Notes under the pieces: model-generated
What the model was told of the DNA's origin: nothing
The model's input: the letters and a program-made list of their open reading frames with translations, nothing else
Database searches by the model: none
Position numbers and translations under genes: made by a program
Part shown: positions 29,644 to 40,069 of the stretch, in pieces
Layout of the letters: each line of letters opens with the position of its first letter
Position numbering within the stretch: position 1 is the stretch's first letter
From: Thiotrichales bacterium
Lineage (GTDB): Bacteria; Pseudomonadota; Gammaproteobacteria; JAABTG01
Direction of reading: 5' to 3'
Assembly (NCBI GenBank): GCA_011389995.1
Contig: JAABTG010000010.1
Coordinates: 1-64,000 of the forward strand
Length of the DNA stretch: 64,000 nucleotides

Positions 29644-31158
29644 TCAAGAGGCGTTGTGGAGCTCGAGCACATCCCCGGGGGCGTCCGCCCGCTGGGCCTT
29701 GGCGCCGTCGCTGCGCATGAGGCCGAGGCGCAGCAGATAGGCCTCGTCCACGTCACCGGTGATGTAGTCGCCGTCGAATACGGAGGAATCGAAATGCCCC
29801 AGGTTGTCGTTGCCCTTGCGCACGGCGGCCTCCAGATCGGCCAGGTCCTGGAAGATGATGCGGTCCGCATTGATGGCCACCCCCACCTCCTGCTCGCTGC
29901 GGCCGTGGGCGATGAGTTCATGGGCGGTGGGCATATCGATGCCGTAGACATTGGGGCAGCGCACCGGCGGCGCGGCGGAGGCGAAATAGACCTTCCTGGC
30001 CCCCGCATCCCGCGCCATCTGGATGATCTGCTTGGAGGTGGTGCCGCGGACGATGGAATCGTCCACCAGCAGCACGGTCTTGCCCCTGAATTCCAGATCG
30101 ATGGCGTTGAGCTTCTGGCGCACGGACTTCTTGCGCTGCTTCTGTCCCGGCATAATGAAGGTGCGACCGATGTAACGGTTCTTCACGAAGCCCTCGCGAT
30201 ACTTCACTCCGAGCTCATATGCCAGGGGCAGGGCCGCCGTGCGGCTGGAATCGGGGATGGGTATGACCACGTCGATGCCGTGGTCCGTCCCCCACTCCCG
30301 CAGGATTTTCTTGGCCAGCCGCGTACCCATACGCAGCCGCGCCTTGTGCACCGATACGTCGTCGATGATGGAGTCGGGCCGCGCCAGATAGACGAACTCG
30401 AAGATGCAGGGGGCGTAGCTGGAGGCCTCGGCGCACTGGGCGGAATGGAATTCCCCCTCGTCCGTGACGTAGATGGCCTCGCCGGGGCGGATGCTGCCCG
30501 CCAGTTCGAAGCCCAGCACGTCCAGGGCCACGCTTTCCGAGGCCACCATGTACTCCACCCCGGCCGGTGTCTGGCGGGTGCCGTAGACGATGGGCCGGAT
30601 GGCGTGGGGGTCGCGGAAGGCCACCAGGCCGTGGCCCACGATCATGGCCACTACCGCGTAACCACCGGTGCAACGGGTATGGACCCGGGATACGGCGTGG
30701 AAGATGTCCGCGGGCTGCAGCCGCGGCCCACCCTGGGCGGCGAGTTCGTGGGCGAACACGTTGAGCAGCACCTCGGAGTCGGAATCCGTGTTGATATGGC
30801 GAAGATCCTCCGCGAACAGTTCGCGCTTGAGGTCTTCCACGTTGGTGAGGTTGCCGTTGTGGGCGAGGATGATGCCGTAGGGGGAATTGACGTAGAACGG
30901 CTGGGCCTCGGCCGAGGTGGTGCAGCCGGCGGTGGGATAGCGACAGTGCCCCACCCCCACGTTGCCGGGCAGGTTGAGCATGTGGTGGGCCTGGAAGACG
31001 TCCCTCACCAGACCGCGGTCCTTGCGCAGATAGACCCTGTTGCCGTCGCAGGTGACGATGCCCGCGGCGTCCTGGCCGCGGTGCTGGAGCACCATCAGGG
31101 CGTCGTAGAGCGCCTGATTGACGGGTTCTCTGGCAACCATTCCGACGATACCGCACAT
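29644..31158 (-). CDS. purF: Amidophosphoribosyltransferase
   Basis: A 504-aa first committed enzyme of purine synthesis. The class II glutaminase starts MCGIVG, so Cys2 becomes the N-terminal nucleophile; there is no propeptide, as in E. coli. Further marks are [30 protein letters not shown], and the PRPP loop [13 protein letters not shown]. The gap to metZ (about 155 bp) holds no recognisable gene. cvpA is 28 bp upstream. Confidence 0.96.
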   Translation of the reverse strand: MCGIVGMVAREPVNQALYDALMVLQHRGQDAAGIVTCDGNRVYLRKDRGLVRDVFQAHHMLNLPGNVGVGHCRYPTAGCTTSAEAQPFYVNSPYGIILAHNGNLTNVEDLKRELFAEDLRHINTDSDSEVLLNVFAHELAAQGGPRLQPADIFHAVSRVHTRCTGGYAVVAMIVGHGLVAFRDPHAIRPIVYGTRQTPAGVEYMVASESVALDVLGFELAGSIRPGEAIYVTDEGEFHSAQCAEASSYAPCIFEFVYLARPDSIIDDVSVHKARLRMGTRLAKKILREWGTDHGIDVVIPIPDSSRTAALPLAYELGVKYREGFVKNRYIGRTFIMPGQKQRKKSVRQKLNAIDLEFRGKTVLLVDDSIVRGTTSKQIIQMARDAGARKVYFASAAPPVRCPNVYGIDMPTAHELIAHGRSEQEVGVAINADRIIFQDLADLEAAVRKGNDNLGHFDSSVFDGDYITGDVDEAYLLRLGLMRSDGAKAQRADAPGDVLELHNAS

Positions 31159-31186
31159 GGCCGGACCCTCTTCAGTTAGTTTGAAA

Positions 31187-31675
31187 TCAATAGGATATCG
31201 CGCTCGCGATATCCTGTGGCAGGAACCCGCGCAACCACACAGCCACGGCCTGAAAGTGTCCCACCAGCAACGAATCCCGCCACCACGGGCTGTCGGGGAA
31301 GGTGGTCAACCCCCCCAACAAAACCAGGATGGCGACGATGAACACCCCTCTCGCCATGCCAAAGCTCAAGCCCAGCATGCGGTCCGTGCCTCCGAGTCCG
31401 GTGCCGTTCACCAGCCGTCCCACGAGCAGGTTCACCAGGGCGGTGGCCACCAGGGTGGCCACCAGGATGACCACGAAACCAATGGCCAGCCGCACCTCCG
31501 GGATGGATACGTAGGGCACCAGATGCCCCGCCAGTCGCGGTGCGAAGGCCAGGGCCAGCCAGATGGCGATGACCCAGCCCGCCAGGGACAACGCCTCCCG
31601 GGTGAACCCCCGGAGCAGGCTGATGGCGCCGGACAACAGCACCACGCCGAGAATGAAATAGTCCACCCAATTCAC
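31187..31675 (-). CDS. cvpA: CvpA family membrane protein
   Basis: 162 aa with four hydrophobic helices. It begins [23 protein letters not shown] and has the family's R-G-F-x-R-E-A. It is named for colicin V production, and its wider role in envelope homeostasis is not settled. The start is GTG 31675, with only a weak AAAGAAA upstream. First gene of the cvpA-purF-metZ-glycerate kinase unit. Confidence 0.93.
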   Translation of the reverse strand: MNWVDYFILGVVLLSGAISLLRGFTREALSLAGWVIAIWLALAFAPRLAGHLVPYVSIPEVRLAIGFVVILVATLVATALVNLLVGRLVNGTGLGGTDRMLGLSFGMARGVFIVAILVLLGGLTTFPDSPWWRDSLLVGHFQAVAVWLRGFLPQDIASAISY

Positions 31676-32127
31676 GGGTTTTCTTTAATGGATTCGCTGC
31701 AAACGCCAAACGGTGATATTAACAGACCCGCCACCCCTGGTGTCCTGTCCGCGAGAATCATCGGGTTCAAGATGGTTCGGGGCCCGCCATCCTCCGGCGC
31801 GGCTCCTTTCCAGGACATTCTCAAGGAAACATTACTTCAGGGCCAGGACACCGGCTGGGGCCCGCGCCGGGTCCTGGAGACTAAAGTTTGCAACACCCGC
31901 ACCGCTAGTATTCCCGTGGGCGACTCTTCGGAGGCCCTCCCTCGTGGGTCCGCCGCGAGCCCACGGTTCACGTTGCCGCGCCCCCGCCACGGATAACGGC
32001 GCCAGAGCAAACCCCCCAGAGGGATGGTCGCAGGGCGCGCGGCAATGGTCGCCTCAACCGACAGGTTTCGGCACCACCAGCGATTCGCCCGGCGGCGCCG
32101 GGCTAACAGTTCCGGGGAGTACATGCA
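31676..32127. other. cvpA/motA divergent intergenic region
   Basis: About 450 bp with no supported gene. It contains the sigma28-like promoter of motAB (31882-31908), which implies a leader of about 210 nt. A PurR operator for cvpA-purF was looked for and not found. Confidence 0.55.
31882..31908 (+). promoter_or_regulatory. Sigma28 (FliA) promoter for motA-motB-PilZ
   Basis: TAAAGTTT at 31882-31889 is an 8/8 match to the -35 consensus. After exactly 11 bp comes ACCGCTAG at 31901-31908, 5/8 against GCCGATAA. It lies upstream of flagellar stator genes, as expected for a late flagellar promoter. Confidence 0.7.
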
Positions 32128-32901
32128 GTGGATCTCGCGACCCTGATCGGGCTTATCGGCGGCTTCGGCGTCATCGTGGGCGCCATCGCCACCGGCGGTG
32201 ACGTCATATTGTTCATAAATCCCGCCTCCATCCTCATCGTCATGGGCGGGACCATCGCCGCCACCCTGATGCAATTCCCCCTGGCCCACTTCCTCACCGC
32301 CTTCAAGGTGGCCGCCCATGCCTTCACGGGCAAGACGGAGGCCCCCGCCACCCTCATTCAGGAGGCCATGGAACTGTCTCAGGTGGCCCGCAAGAGCGGT
32401 CTGCTGGCCCTGGAGAACGTGGAGATAAGGAACGACTTCCTGCGCCAGGGCATACAACTGGCCATCGACGGCCATCCGCCGGAGTTCGTGCGTCGCACCC
32501 TGGCCCAGGACATCAACCTCGGCATCGAACGCCACGAGCGGGGCCAGGCCATATTCCGCGCCATGGGTGACGTCGCGCCCGCCATGGGCATGATCGGCAC
32601 TCTCATCGGCCTGGTGCAGATGCTGTCCAACATGGACGACCCCAAGGCCATCGGTCCGGCCATGGCCATCGCCCTGCTCACCACCCTCTACGGCGCCATC
32701 ATCGCCAACCTGTTCGCCCTTCCCATCGCCAACAAGCTGGCCCACCGCAGCGACGAGGAACGCATCAACAAGTCCCTGATCCTGGAGACCATCAACGCCA
32801 TCCAGGAGGGCCTCAATCCCCGGGTCATGGAGACCCTGTTGAACACCTACCTGCCGGACAGCCAGCGCCCCACCGGCGAAGAGCAGGAGGCGGCGGCCTG
32901 A
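32128..32901 (+). CDS. motA: Flagellar stator protein MotA/PomA
   Basis: 257 aa, the short PomA-like type with four membrane helices. It starts DLATLIGLIGGFGVIVGA, with the charged cytoplasmic loop between helices 2 and 3 and the conserved VAPAMGMIGTLIGLVQML before helix 3. The short form and similarity to PomA suggest Na+ coupling, but this is inference. GTG 32128 follows GGGGAG at 9 nt. It is followed 10 bp later by motB. Confidence 0.95.
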   Translation: MDLATLIGLIGGFGVIVGAIATGGDVILFINPASILIVMGGTIAATLMQFPLAHFLTAFKVAAHAFTGKTEAPATLIQEAMELSQVARKSGLLALENVEIRNDFLRQGIQLAIDGHPPEFVRRTLAQDINLGIERHERGQAIFRAMGDVAPAMGMIGTLIGLVQMLSNMDDPKAIGPAMAIALLTTLYGAIIANLFALPIANKLAHRSDEERINKSLILETINAIQEGLNPRVMETLLNTYLPDSQRPTGEEQEAAA

Positions 32902-32911
32902 GGATGGACGG

Positions 32912-33805
32912 GTGAGCGACACCGCACCGGCCAGGAAATGCCCCACCGGCCTGCCCCCGTGGCTGGCCACCTTCGCCGATCTCATGGCGCTGCTGCTGTG
33001 CTTCTTCGTACTGCTGCTGTCCTTCTCGGAGATGGATGTCATCAAGTACAAGGAGGTGGCGGGCTCCATGAAGGCGGCCTTCGGCGTGCAACGGCAGGTC
33101 GAGTCCAGGATCATGCCCAAGGGCACCTCCATCATCGCCCGGGAGTTCAGCCCCGGTAAGCCCCAGCCCACCATCATCAACGAGATGCGCCAACAGACCA
33201 CGGACGAGACCCGGGACAACCTCGACTGGAGTCAGTCCGACCTGAAGGAAAAGGGCGAGGGGGAGCATGAGAAGGAGGACGAGCCGGCGCCGGACCGGCA
33301 ACAGATCTTCATCCAGGAGAACCTCAAGGAAGAGGTGGCCGAGGGTCTCATCGAGATCGATACGGAGCCGGGCATAACCCTCATCCGCATCCAGGAGAAA
33401 GGCAGCTTCCCCTCGGGCCGTGCCGACGTCACCCCCGGATTCGTACCCATCATGGAGAAGATCGCCGCCGTGCTGGCCGAGACCCGGGGCAACATCTACG
33501 TCGCCGGCCACACCGATGACATCCCCATAGCCACCGCCCGTTTCCGCTCCAACTGGGAGCTCTCGGCGGCCCGTTCCGTCACCGTGGTCCACAATCTCAT
33601 CGAGTATGGCAACATGACGCCTGAACGCTTCCTGGTGGAGGGCCATGCCGACGCCGCGCCCCTGGCCTCCAATGCCACGCCCGAAGGGCGTGCCCTCAAC
33701 CGGCGCGTGGAGATCATCGTGCGCACGGACGCCGATGATGCCGTCATCGACGCCGGTATGCTGCCCGTGCCGGGAACCAGCGAATCGCGAGAACCCGTAC
33801 CGTAA
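32912..33805 (+). CDS. motB: Flagellar stator protein MotB/PomB
   Basis: 297 aa. A short cytoplasmic N-terminus precedes one helix with the ion-binding Asp, D23, in TFADLMALLLCFF. A charged, Glu/Lys-rich linker spans about residues 90-135. The OmpA-like peptidoglycan-binding domain has VAGHTDDIPI, NWELSAARS, VEGHADAAPL and NRRVEIIV. GTG 32912 has GAGGA upstream. The stop TAA shares one base with the next ATG (TAATG). Confidence 0.95.
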   Translation: MSDTAPARKCPTGLPPWLATFADLMALLLCFFVLLLSFSEMDVIKYKEVAGSMKAAFGVQRQVESRIMPKGTSIIAREFSPGKPQPTIINEMRQQTTDETRDNLDWSQSDLKEKGEGEHEKEDEPAPDRQQIFIQENLKEEVAEGLIEIDTEPGITLIRIQEKGSFPSGRADVTPGFVPIMEKIAAVLAETRGNIYVAGHTDDIPIATARFRSNWELSAARSVTVVHNLIEYGNMTPERFLVEGHADAAPLASNATPEGRALNRRVEIIVRTDADDAVIDAGMLPVPGTSESREPVP

Positions 33806-34401
33806 TGGAAGAGGACAACGACCGCCGCCGCTACTTCCGCATCACTGACCAGGTCCCCCTGACCCTGGAGCCCCTGGACGCCGCGGGGGTCGAACGGCTG
33901 ATGGAGGAGATGGAGAGCCGCGCGGAGACCCGCTTCGGGCTGGCGGCCAAGTTCTCCGCCACCACCAGCCAGATGGACCATGTGCTCAACCGCATCCGGG
34001 ATCGTGACGCGGACGTGGCCCTCTACCTTCATTCCATCAACCAGAAACTGGACGCCGTGGCCAGGGTCCTGCTGCTGGAGGAGCAGGCCATCGCCGGCAT
34101 GGAGGTGGTGGACGTGGATCTGTCGGCCTCGGGACTCTGCGTGGTCTGGCCCACGGCCATGACGCCCGGTCAGCCGGTGCGGGTGGAACTGATCACCACG
34201 GCCGCCAATGCCCGGGTACTGGCCCTGGGACGGGTCATCCGTTGCCGGCCCGCCCGGGAAACCGGCCTGGAACGTCCGGGTTACCGGCTGGCCATCGATT
34301 TCGACCACATCGGTGACCACGAGGAGGACCTCATCATGCAGGAGGTGATGCGCCGTCAGGCCGCCCTGCTGCGGGAACGGCGCATCCGCGAGGAGGATTA
34401 G
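33805..34401 (+). CDS. PilZ-domain protein of the motAB operon (atypical spacing)
   Basis: 198 aa. The c-di-GMP motifs are present: RRRYFR at residues 7-12 (RxxxR) and DLSASG at 105-110 (DxSxxG). They are separated by about 95 residues instead of the usual 20-35. The insertion is charged and helix-prone (LMEEMESRAETRF; LHSINQKLDAVARVLLLEEQ), so oligomerisation is likely. Strands after the second motif (RVLALGRVIRCR; YRLAIDFDHI) complete the barrel. The start overlaps the motB stop, so it is made with the stators. A brake or tuning role like YcgR/FlgZ is inferred. Confidence 0.85.
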   Translation: MEEDNDRRRYFRITDQVPLTLEPLDAAGVERLMEEMESRAETRFGLAAKFSATTSQMDHVLNRIRDRDADVALYLHSINQKLDAVARVLLLEEQAIAGMEVVDVDLSASGLCVVWPTAMTPGQPVRVELITTAANARVLALGRVIRCRPARETGLERPGYRLAIDFDHIGDHEEDLIMQEVMRRQAALLRERRIREED

Positions 34402-34429
34402 GAAAGCCCGGAAGCATTCGGCGCTTTCC
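34401..34429 (+). terminator. Hairpin after the PilZ gene
   Basis: Stem GGAAAGC / GCTTTCC, continued by CCG / CGG with one bulged C, starting at the PilZ stop codon. There is no T-run. A second GC-rich stem (GAGGGCCC / GGGCCCTC, 34532-34554) abuts the end of the convergent dedD gene. Confidence 0.4.
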
Positions 34430-34554
34430 GAGGTGCGGGAGGATGGGACGCCCCATCCATCGCGCCGGCGGTGGGATGCACCGGGTGGGCGGCGGCGGTT
34501 TAATGGGGGACGGCTTGAATCGACGCGTCGGGAGGGCCCACGCCGGGGGCCCTC

Positions 34555-35154
34555 TCAGCCCTGGGGATGGCGGACCACCCGGCCCTTCAGGTCGAAGGCC
34601 TTCTCCAGGCGTTCGAGCTTGTCCTGGGCATTGGAACGCAGCAGTTCCGGACCGACGAAGACCCGCGTCATCTCCCGCCCATCCACCGTGACCCGGCGAT
34701 CGAAGGCGGTGAAACCCTGGCTGCGCAGGGTATCCCGCAGGCCGAGGGCGTTGGCACGATCGGCGAAGCTGCCGAGTTGTATGGACCACGCCTTGGGGGC
34801 ATCCACCCCTTCCGTCGCCGCGGGCGGGGACGACGTTACGGGTGCCGGCGTCGGCCTTGGTCCCGGCGGTGGTTCCGGCGCCGCAGATGGCGCGGGAGGA
34901 GACCCTGCCTGCGGTTCCAGGGGCGCCACTTGGGGGGCGACCGGCGGCCCCGCCGCCAGCTCGTCCCGGGTCTCCTCGTCCAGGGGCACGATGCGCGACT
35001 GAAAGCGCTCATCATCCGGCCACTCGGGTATCGCCTCGGCGGCGGGCGGGGTGTCGTCGGAGGATCGGTCGTCCAGGACCAGGGGCACGAACACCACCAG
35101 CACCACACTGATCACGGCGGCCCCGACCAACCGTTGTTTCAACCGTTCATCCAT
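34555..35154 (-). CDS. dedD: SPOR-domain cell-division protein (DedD-like)
   Basis: 199 aa. A short cytoplasmic start (MDERLKQRLVGA) and one anchor helix (AVISVVLVVFVPLVL) are followed by a long Pro/Ala-rich periplasmic linker. A C-terminal SPOR domain (WSIQLGSFADRANALGLRD to the end) binds denuded glycan at the septum. ATG 35154 overlaps the folC end by 8 nt; the frame is open to 35190, but the MDERLKQR start is the conserved one. The folC-dedD-cvpA order would be standard, but motAB-PilZ lies between dedD and cvpA. Confidence 0.9.
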   Translation of the reverse strand: MDERLKQRLVGAAVISVVLVVFVPLVLDDRSSDDTPPAAEAIPEWPDDERFQSRIVPLDEETRDELAAGPPVAPQVAPLEPQAGSPPAPSAAPEPPPGPRPTPAPVTSSPPAATEGVDAPKAWSIQLGSFADRANALGLRDTLRSQGFTAFDRRVTVDGREMTRVFVGPELLRSNAQDKLERLEKAFDLKGRVVRHPQG

Positions 35155-36450
35155 GGCCCCGAGTTTCCGGTGTGGCCCTCCAAGATTCAAGCCGCTTAAC
35201 CTCGGCCACGGTGATGAAGGAACCGAACACCACCACCGTGTCGCCCTCCCGCAACCGCGGCCGCAGGTCCTCCAGGGCCGCCCGCGGGGACTCGAAGGCG
35301 GTCACCGGCGCCCCCGGACAGGCCGCGGCCACCAGGCCCGTGAGCTCCGCCACCGGAACGGCCCGCGGGTTATCCAGCTGGGGCAGCCACCAGCCATCCA
35401 CGAGGGCGGCCACGGCGGCCACCGTGGCCGGGATGTCCTTGTCCCTGAACATGGAGAAGATGGCAAAGTTGCGCCCTTCACCGGGATGGCTCTCGAGGAA
35501 GGCCGCCAGGGCGCGGGCGGCCTCGGGATTGTGGGCCACATCGTAAAGCCAACGCACGGGCCCGGCCCGCAGTTCCAGGCGCCCTTCCAGGCGGACCCGT
35601 GACAGGCCGTCGTGGAGGGCCCGGGGCGGCACGGCCACGGCCCCCCCACGGCATGGAGCAGGGCGATGGCGCCGGCGGCGTTGCGGAGCTGGTGTTCGCC
35701 GGGCAGGGCCGGCAGGGGCAAATGCTCCAATATCAGCCCGTCACCCCTCCACCACCAGGAGTCGCCGGTTCGTTCCCAGCGATAGTCCCGGCCGGCCAGG
35801 AGGAAATGGGCGCCGATGGTTGCGGCGGTGGCGGCCACGGTGTCGGGGGCCAGGGGATCGGCGCATACCGCCGGGCGCTGGGCCCGGAAGACCCCCGCCT
35901 TCTCGCGACCGATGATCCTGACGTCGTCCCCCAGCCAGTCCCGGTGGTCCAGATCCACGGATGTCATGAGGGCACCGTCGCCATCGAACATGTTCACCGC
36001 GTCCAGCCGCCCGCCCAGGCCGACTTCCAGGATCACCACATCGGGGGCCGCCTTCAGAAACACCGCCATGGCGCCCAGGGTGCCGGTCTCGAAGTAGGTC
36101 AGGGGTGTATCCCCCCGGGCCGCCTCCACCTGCTCGAAGGCGGCACACAGGTCGGCATCCGTCACTGCCTCACCGTCCACCCGCACGCGCTCGTTGTAGC
36201 GGTGCAGGTGGGGGGAGGTATAGGCGCCGGTGCGGTAACCGGCGGCGCGCAGACAGGCCTCCAGGAGGGCCACCGCCGAGCCCTTGCCGTTGGTGCCGGA
36301 TACAATCAACAGGGCGAAGGGCAGACGGTGCCAGCCAAGGCGGTCCCGCACCCGGCCGCAGCGCCCGAGCCCCAGCTCGATGGAGCGGGGGTGGCGCTGT
36401 TCCAGCAGGCGCAGCCAGGCCGGCAGGTCGAGGGGCATGGGTTGGCTCAC
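35147..36450 (-). pseudogene. folC: Dihydrofolate/folylpolyglutamate synthase, frameshifted
   Basis: Two overlapping frames together make one full-length FolC of about 434 residues. The first (from GTG 36450) carries SGTNGKGSAVALLEA, TSPHLHRYNERVRV and ILEVGLGGRLDAVN. It runs to LLHAVGG and then turns into nonsense. The other resumes at AVPPRALHDG and carries YDVAHNPEAARAL and VVVFGSFITVAEV to the normal end at 35147. The switch is at a run of seven G on the coding strand (C7 at 35641-35647); one extra G restores a single frame. folC is normally essential, so a sequencing error or slippage in the homopolymer is as likely as a real mutation. Confidence 0.85.
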
Positions 36451-36489
36451 CGCGGCGCTACGGACCGCACGGGGGACGGGCCAGACCGC

Positions 36490-37371
36490 TCAGGTGGTGG
36501 CCGGCTGGCTCACCGGCGCCTCCTGGTGGGTAAGGATGGCCAGCACGCTGGCGATACGGGCCCGCATGTCGCGGCGGTCGACGATCATATCCACCGCGCC
36601 GTGCTCGAGCAGGAACTCGCTGCGCTGGAAGCCGTCGGGCAGGGTCTCGCGCACGGTCTGTTCGATGACCCGCGGGCCGGCAAAGCCGATGAGGGCCTTG
36701 GGCTCGGCCATGTTGATGTCCCCGAGCATGGCGAGGCTGGCGGACACGCCGCCCATGGTGGGATCCGTGAGCACGGAGACGAAGGGGACGCCGTTGCGGG
36801 ACAATTCCGCCAGGGCGGCACTGGTCTTGGCCATCTGCATAAGAGAGAACAACGCCTCCTGCATGCGTGCCCCGCCGCTGGCGGAAAAGCACACCAGGGG
36901 GATCTCACGGGCCAGGGCCTCGTCCGCCGCGATGGCGAAGCGCTCCCCCACCACCGAGCCCATGGATCCCCCCATGAAACGGAACTCGAAGGCCACCGCC
37001 ACCAGGGACAGCCCCTTGACGCGACCGCGCATGGCCACCAGGGCATCCTTCTCCCCGGTCCCCTTCTGGGCCTGGGACAGCCGGTCCTTGTAGCGCTTAC
37101 TGTCCCGGAACTTCAGCATGTCCACGGGGGCCAGGTCGCCCCCCAGTTCTTCCCGGTCGTCCTCGTCCAGAAAGCTGTCCAGGCGCCGCCGCGCCGGTAT
37201 ACGCATGTGGAAGCCGCACTTGGGACAGACCTCCAGGTTGCGCTCCAGTTCCGCGCGGTAGAGGACGGAATCACAGGAGGCGCACTTGGTCCACAGCCCC
37301 TCGGGGACGTTGCGCTTGTTGCCGCCCTCGGTGCGTATGCGGGTGGGCAGCAGGCGCTGGAACCAGCTCAT
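36490..37371 (-). CDS. accD: Acetyl-CoA carboxylase, carboxyltransferase beta subunit
   Basis: 293 aa. An N-terminal zinc ribbon (KCASCDSV and [10 protein letters not shown]) is followed by the crotonase-fold carboxyltransferase with [23 protein letters not shown] and [11 protein letters not shown]. It joins AccA to transfer carboxyl from biotin to acetyl-CoA. ATG 37371 (MSWFQRLLP) matches the family start. ATG 37380 (MTTMSWF) overlaps the trpA stop as ATGA and could equally be used. Confidence 0.95.
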   Translation of the reverse strand: MSWFQRLLPTRIRTEGGNKRNVPEGLWTKCASCDSVLYRAELERNLEVCPKCGFHMRIPARRRLDSFLDEDDREELGGDLAPVDMLKFRDSKRYKDRLSQAQKGTGEKDALVAMRGRVKGLSLVAVAFEFRFMGGSMGSVVGERFAIAADEALAREIPLVCFSASGGARMQEALFSLMQMAKTSAALAELSRNGVPFVSVLTDPTMGGVSASLAMLGDINMAEPKALIGFAGPRVIEQTVRETLPDGFQRSEFLLEHGAVDMIVDRRDMRARIASVLAILTHQEAPVSQPATT

Positions 37372-37376
37372 GGTGG

Positions 37377-38195
37377 TCATCCAGCCGCCACGCTGACCGC
37401 TGCGTCCATGCCCTCGCGCAGGGACCGCACCAGGGCCTCGGCGTCGGCGACGCCGCGCGCCGTGTCCCCGAGGCTGGCCTCCAGGCAACCGATGATGGCA
37501 CTGCCCACCACCACGGCATCCGCCACCTCCGCCACCCGGGCGGCGCTCGCGGCATCGCGGATACCGAAACCCACTCCCACCGGCAGGGTGGTGTGCTCGC
37601 GGATCTCCGTGACCTTGCGGGCGACCGAATCCACGTCCAGGGCGGCACTGCCCGTGACCCCCTTCAGGGAGACGTAATAGACGAAGCCGCTGGCCTGGCC
37701 GGCGATGGCCCCCATGCGCCGGGGCGAGGTGGTGGGGGCCACCAGGAAGATGGGGTCCAGGGCGTGGCTCCTGAGGGCCCCCACCAGTTCGGCGGACTCC
37801 TCCGGCGGCACGTCCACCGTCAGTACGCCATCACAGCCGGCGGCGGCCGCCGCGGCGGCGAAGACCTCGCAGCCCATGGCCTCCATGGGATTGAGATAGC
37901 CCATGAGCACCACGGGGGTGTCGGCGTCCCGGCGACGGAACTCCTGCACCATGGCGAAGATCTCCACCAGCCCCACACCATGGGCCAGGGCGCGCTCGCT
38001 GGCGCGCTGGATGACGGGACCGTCGGCCATGGGGTCGGAGAACGGGACCCCCAGCTCGATGATGTCCGCACCGGCCTTCACCATGCCGTGCATCAGTCCC
38101 ACGGTGACCCCGGGTTCGGGGTCGCCGGCGGTGATGAAGGTGACCAGGGCCTTGCGTGGCCCGAGGGCGGAGAATTTCGCGGCGATGCGGCTCAT
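37377..38195 (-). CDS. trpA: Tryptophan synthase alpha chain
   Basis: A 272-aa TIM barrel cleaving indole-glycerol phosphate. The catalytic Glu and Asp lie in [19 protein letters not shown]. The phosphate site GVGFGIRD and VVGSAIIG are present. The start overlaps the trpB stop (ATGA), the standard trpBA arrangement. Confidence 0.96.
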   Translation of the reverse strand: MSRIAAKFSALGPRKALVTFITAGDPEPGVTVGLMHGMVKAGADIIELGVPFSDPMADGPVIQRASERALAHGVGLVEIFAMVQEFRRRDADTPVVLMGYLNPMEAMGCEVFAAAAAAAGCDGVLTVDVPPEESAELVGALRSHALDPIFLVAPTTSPRRMGAIAGQASGFVYYVSLKGVTGSAALDVDSVARKVTEIREHTTLPVGVGFGIRDAASAARVAEVADAVVVGSAIIGCLEASLGDTARGVADAEALVRSLREGMDAAVSVAAG

Positions 38196-39424
38196 AGGGT
38201 TATCCCGTCCAGGCGTGCCACGGTCTGGATGTCCTTGTCGCCGCGCCCCGACAGGTTGATCACCAGGGTCTGGTCCCGCCCCATGGTGGGGGCCAGCTTG
38301 GTGGCATAGGCCAGGGCATGGCTGGTTTCCAGGGCGGGGATGATGCCCTCGATGCGGGTCAGGTCATGGAAGGCCTGCAGGGCCTCGTCGTCGTTGACGG
38401 CCACATAGGTGGCACGGCCGCTGTCCTTGAGCCAGGAGTGCTCCGGTCCCACGCCGGGGTAGTCGAGACCCGCGGAGATGGAATGGGTCGCGGCAATCTG
38501 GCCACGGTCGTCCTCCATCAGGTAGGTGCGATTGCCGTGGAGGACGCCGGGACGCCCGGCGCACAGGGGCGCGGCGTGGCGCCCGGTCTCGACGCCGCTG
38601 CCTCCGGCCTCCACGCCGAAGATGGCGACGTCGGGATCATCGAGGAAGGGATAGAACAGGCCGATGGCGTTGGAGCCGCCGCCCACGCAGGCCACCAGGG
38701 CATCGGGCAGTCCGCCCTCCTGGGCCAGCATCTGTTCCCGCACCTCGCGACCGATGACCGACTGGAAGTCCCGCACCATGGCGGGATAGGGGTGAGGACC
38801 CGCCACGGTGCCGATGATGTAGAAGGTGTCATCCACATTGGCCACCCAGTCGCGCATGGCCTCGTTGAGGGCGTCCTTGAGGGTCCGGGAGCCCGATTCC
38901 ACCGCCACCACCCGGGCCCCCAGCAGCCGCATGCGGTATACGTTGGCGGACTGGCGCTCGATATCCTCGGCCCCCATGTAGACCACGCACTCGAGGCCGA
39001 GACGCGCGGCCACCGTGGCGCTGGCCACCCCGTGCTGGCCGGCTCCCGTCTCGGCTATGATACGGGTCTTGCCCATGCGGCGGGCCAGCAGGGCCTGACC
39101 CACGGTATTGTTCACCTTGTGGGCGCCGGTATGATTCAGGTCCTCGCGCTTCAACAGGATGCGTGCGCCCCCCAGACGCTCGGACCAGCGCCGGGCATGG
39201 TAGAGGGGCGACGGCCGCCCCACGTAGTGCCGCAGGTCGTCGTCGAGCTCGGCCAGGAACTCCGGATCCTCGAGATAGTGGTGGTAAGCGGCCGCGAGCT
39301 CTTCCAGGGGCTCCATCAGCGTCTCCGAGACGAACAGGCCGCCATAGGGGCCAAAGTGGCCGCGGGCGTCGGGAAACTGCCCGATCAGGTGTTCGGTAAC
39401 TGCCGGATTATGCACTTCTGACAC
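38192..39424 (-). CDS. trpB: Tryptophan synthase beta chain
   Basis: 410 aa. The PLP Lys is in [27 protein letters not shown] and the Gly-rich phosphate loop [10 protein letters not shown] are intact. It begins with the family's [14 protein letters not shown] after about 20 residues. It overlaps the end of trpF by 17 nt, so trpF-trpB-trpA are coupled. trpC, trpD and trpE are not in the window. Confidence 0.97.
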   Translation of the reverse strand: MSEVHNPAVTEHLIGQFPDARGHFGPYGGLFVSETLMEPLEELAAAYHHYLEDPEFLAELDDDLRHYVGRPSPLYHARRWSERLGGARILLKREDLNHTGAHKVNNTVGQALLARRMGKTRIIAETGAGQHGVASATVAARLGLECVVYMGAEDIERQSANVYRMRLLGARVVAVESGSRTLKDALNEAMRDWVANVDDTFYIIGTVAGPHPYPAMVRDFQSVIGREVREQMLAQEGGLPDALVACVGGGSNAIGLFYPFLDDPDVAIFGVEAGGSGVETGRHAAPLCAGRPGVLHGNRTYLMEDDRGQIAATHSISAGLDYPGVGPEHSWLKDSGRATYVAVNDDEALQAFHDLTRIEGIIPALETSHALAYATKLAPTMGRDQTLVINLSGRGDKDIQTVARLDGITL

Positions 39425-40040
39425 CTCTCATGAATTGGGCAATCTTGATGGGGTCCTTGATGCCTTTGGAGGCCTCGACACCACCGCTTACATCCACCGC
39501 CGCCGGTCTGAAACGGCGAATGGCGTCCACTACGTTGGCCGCGTCGAGGCCGCCCGCCAGCATCACCCGCTGCCATAGCGCTGACGGCACCAGGGACCAG
39601 TCGAAGGTCCGGCCCGTACCGCCCGGGAGATCGGGATGGTAGCTGTCGAGCAGCAGGCCACGGGCATCGGCATAGGCGGCCAGGGCCCCCGCCACATCCA
39701 CCTCCGGCCTCACCCGCAGCGCCTTGATATATGGCCGGTTGAAGCTGCGGCAGAAGGCCGGTGGCTCATCGCCGTGGAACTGGATGACATCCACCGGCAC
39801 CTCGGCCAGGACCTGTTCCACGAACGACCGCTGGGCATCCACGAACAGGGCTACCGCCCCCACCAGGGGCGGCAGGGCCGCCACCACGGCGCGGGCGGTG
39901 GCGGGAGTGACAGCCCGCGGGCTGGGTGGATAGAACACCAGCCCGATGGCGTCCGCCCCGGCGGCCGCGGCCGCCTGTCCGTCCGCGGGCCGCGTGATGC
40001 CGCATATCTTGACCCGGGTCGCCGGGTTCAGGCTCTTCAT
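39408..40040 (-). CDS. trpF: Phosphoribosylanthranilate isomerase
   Basis: A 210-aa single-domain enzyme (not fused to TrpC). It has [12 protein letters not shown] with the catalytic Cys, [29 protein letters not shown] and [17 protein letters not shown] 40040 lies 29 bp after truA. Confidence 0.95.
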   Translation of the reverse strand: MKSLNPATRVKICGITRPADGQAAAAAGADAIGLVFYPPSPRAVTPATARAVVAALPPLVGAVALFVDAQRSFVEQVLAEVPVDVIQFHGDEPPAFCRSFNRPYIKALRVRPEVDVAGALAAYADARGLLLDSYHPDLPGGTGRTFDWSLVPSALWQRVMLAGGLDAANVVDAIRRFRPAAVDVSGGVEASKGIKDPIKIAQFMRGVRSA

Positions 40041-40069
40041 TATCGTGATTCTGTCCTAAACGCTCAACG

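Noticed and set aside
31676-31720. PurR operator upstream of cvpA-purF
   Set aside because: CAAACG occurs twice as a direct repeat rather than as the palindrome that PurR recognises.
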